The translations under genes were made by a program, and so were the position numbers. Shown in pieces: positions 14,150-14,294 of a DNA stretch of 14,294 nucleotides. Origin of the DNA: Gordonia sp. (in: high G+C Gram-positive bacteria). GTDB taxonomy: Bacteria; Actinomycetota; Actinomycetes; Mycobacteriales; Mycobacteriaceae. Positions within the stretch are counted from its first letter, which is position 1. Every line of letters starts with the position of its first letter. Location: assembly GCA_030152405.1 (NCBI GenBank), contig JASLJL010000094.1:1-14294 (forward strand), written 5' to 3'. The notes beneath the pieces were generated by a model. It made no database searches. It was not told where the DNA came from and was given only the letters and a program-made list of their open reading frames with translations.

Positions 14150-14294
14150 ATGGATCTCCTGCTGCGCGACCGCGCGTACCTGGTCACCGGAGGAAGCTCG
14201 GGCGTCGGCCTGGCGACCGCGCGCCTCCTCCTCGACGAAGGGGCGAACGTGATCACCTGTGCCCGTGACGGCGACAGGCTCGCGGCCGCCCTGG
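14150..14294 (+). CDS. SDR-family oxidoreductase, N-terminal part, cut by the window end
   Basis: The first 48 codons of another short-chain dehydrogenase. It begins MDLLLRDRAYLVTGGSSGVG; the cofactor motif TGGSSGVG is at 13-20, and ITCAR (35-39) ends beta-2 with Arg39, hinting at NADPH. Ribosome binding site AGAAGGA at 14135-14141 overlaps the stop of the preceding SDR and is 8 nt before the ATG, so it is in the same operon. The catalytic Ser-Tyr-Lys residues lie beyond the window, so only the family can be given. Confidence 0.85.
   Translation, partial: MDLLLRDRAYLVTGGSSGVGLATARLLLDEGANVITCARDGDRLAAAL

Noticed and set aside
1..14294. CRISPR array, tRNA or rRNA, insertion sequence, phage or toxin-antitoxin genes
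   Set aside because: No repeated spacer pattern, tRNA-like fold, transposase motif or small paired genes were found; all coding capacity is taken by metabolic genes and one exported protein.

Overview
The window is strongly GC-rich, with third codon positions mostly G or C, and every credible gene lies on the + strand. A single-chain pyruvate carboxylase of actinobacterial type, many short SDR enzymes and an aromatic-acid style catabolic cluster suggest a chromosomal segment from a mycolic-acid actinobacterium (Gordonia, Rhodococcus, Mycolicibacterium or a relative). The genus is inference; no rRNA or species marker is present.

Layout. (1) 1-1437 encodes a secreted four-cysteine protein of unknown function and ends in a small perfect inverted repeat. 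(2) 1617-5018 is pyruvate carboxylase, overlapped for 8 nt by an SDR (5011-5850). After a 111-nt gap with a G/C-rich hairpin comes a second SDR (5962-6762). (3) 6878-14294 reads as a catabolic cluster in three transcription units, each preceded by a short AT-rich regulatory island: (A) a NicC/salicylate-hydroxylase-type FAD monooxygenase; (B) an MFS carboxylate transporter overlapping an aldehyde dehydrogenase by ATGA; (C) a VOC extradiol dioxygenase, an alpha/beta hydrolase, a small cupin, an SDR and a second SDR cut by the window end.

Working model (inference). The transporter imports a carboxylated aromatic or heteroaromatic acid. The monooxygenase hydroxylates it, probably with loss of CO2. 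The extradiol enzyme opens the resulting vicinal diol ring. The hydrolase and aldehyde dehydrogenase process the ring-cleavage product, and the cupin and SDRs do later or side steps. The substrate cannot be read from sequence. No regulator and no lower-pathway hydratase or aldolase is in the window.

The most unusual non-coding signal is around the monooxygenase promoter. An 11-bp perfect inverted repeat (6771-6781 with 6869-6879, about 14 bp if a one-base bulge is allowed) has its right arm over the ribosome binding site and start codon. It encloses a separate 12-bp operator-like inverted repeat on the promoter. Read-through RNA could hide the start codon, while RNA from the local promoter would lack the left arm. 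Islands A and B share TGTGATCCAG, and islands B and C share ACTTGAGC-N2-TAAA, which suggests common control of the cluster.
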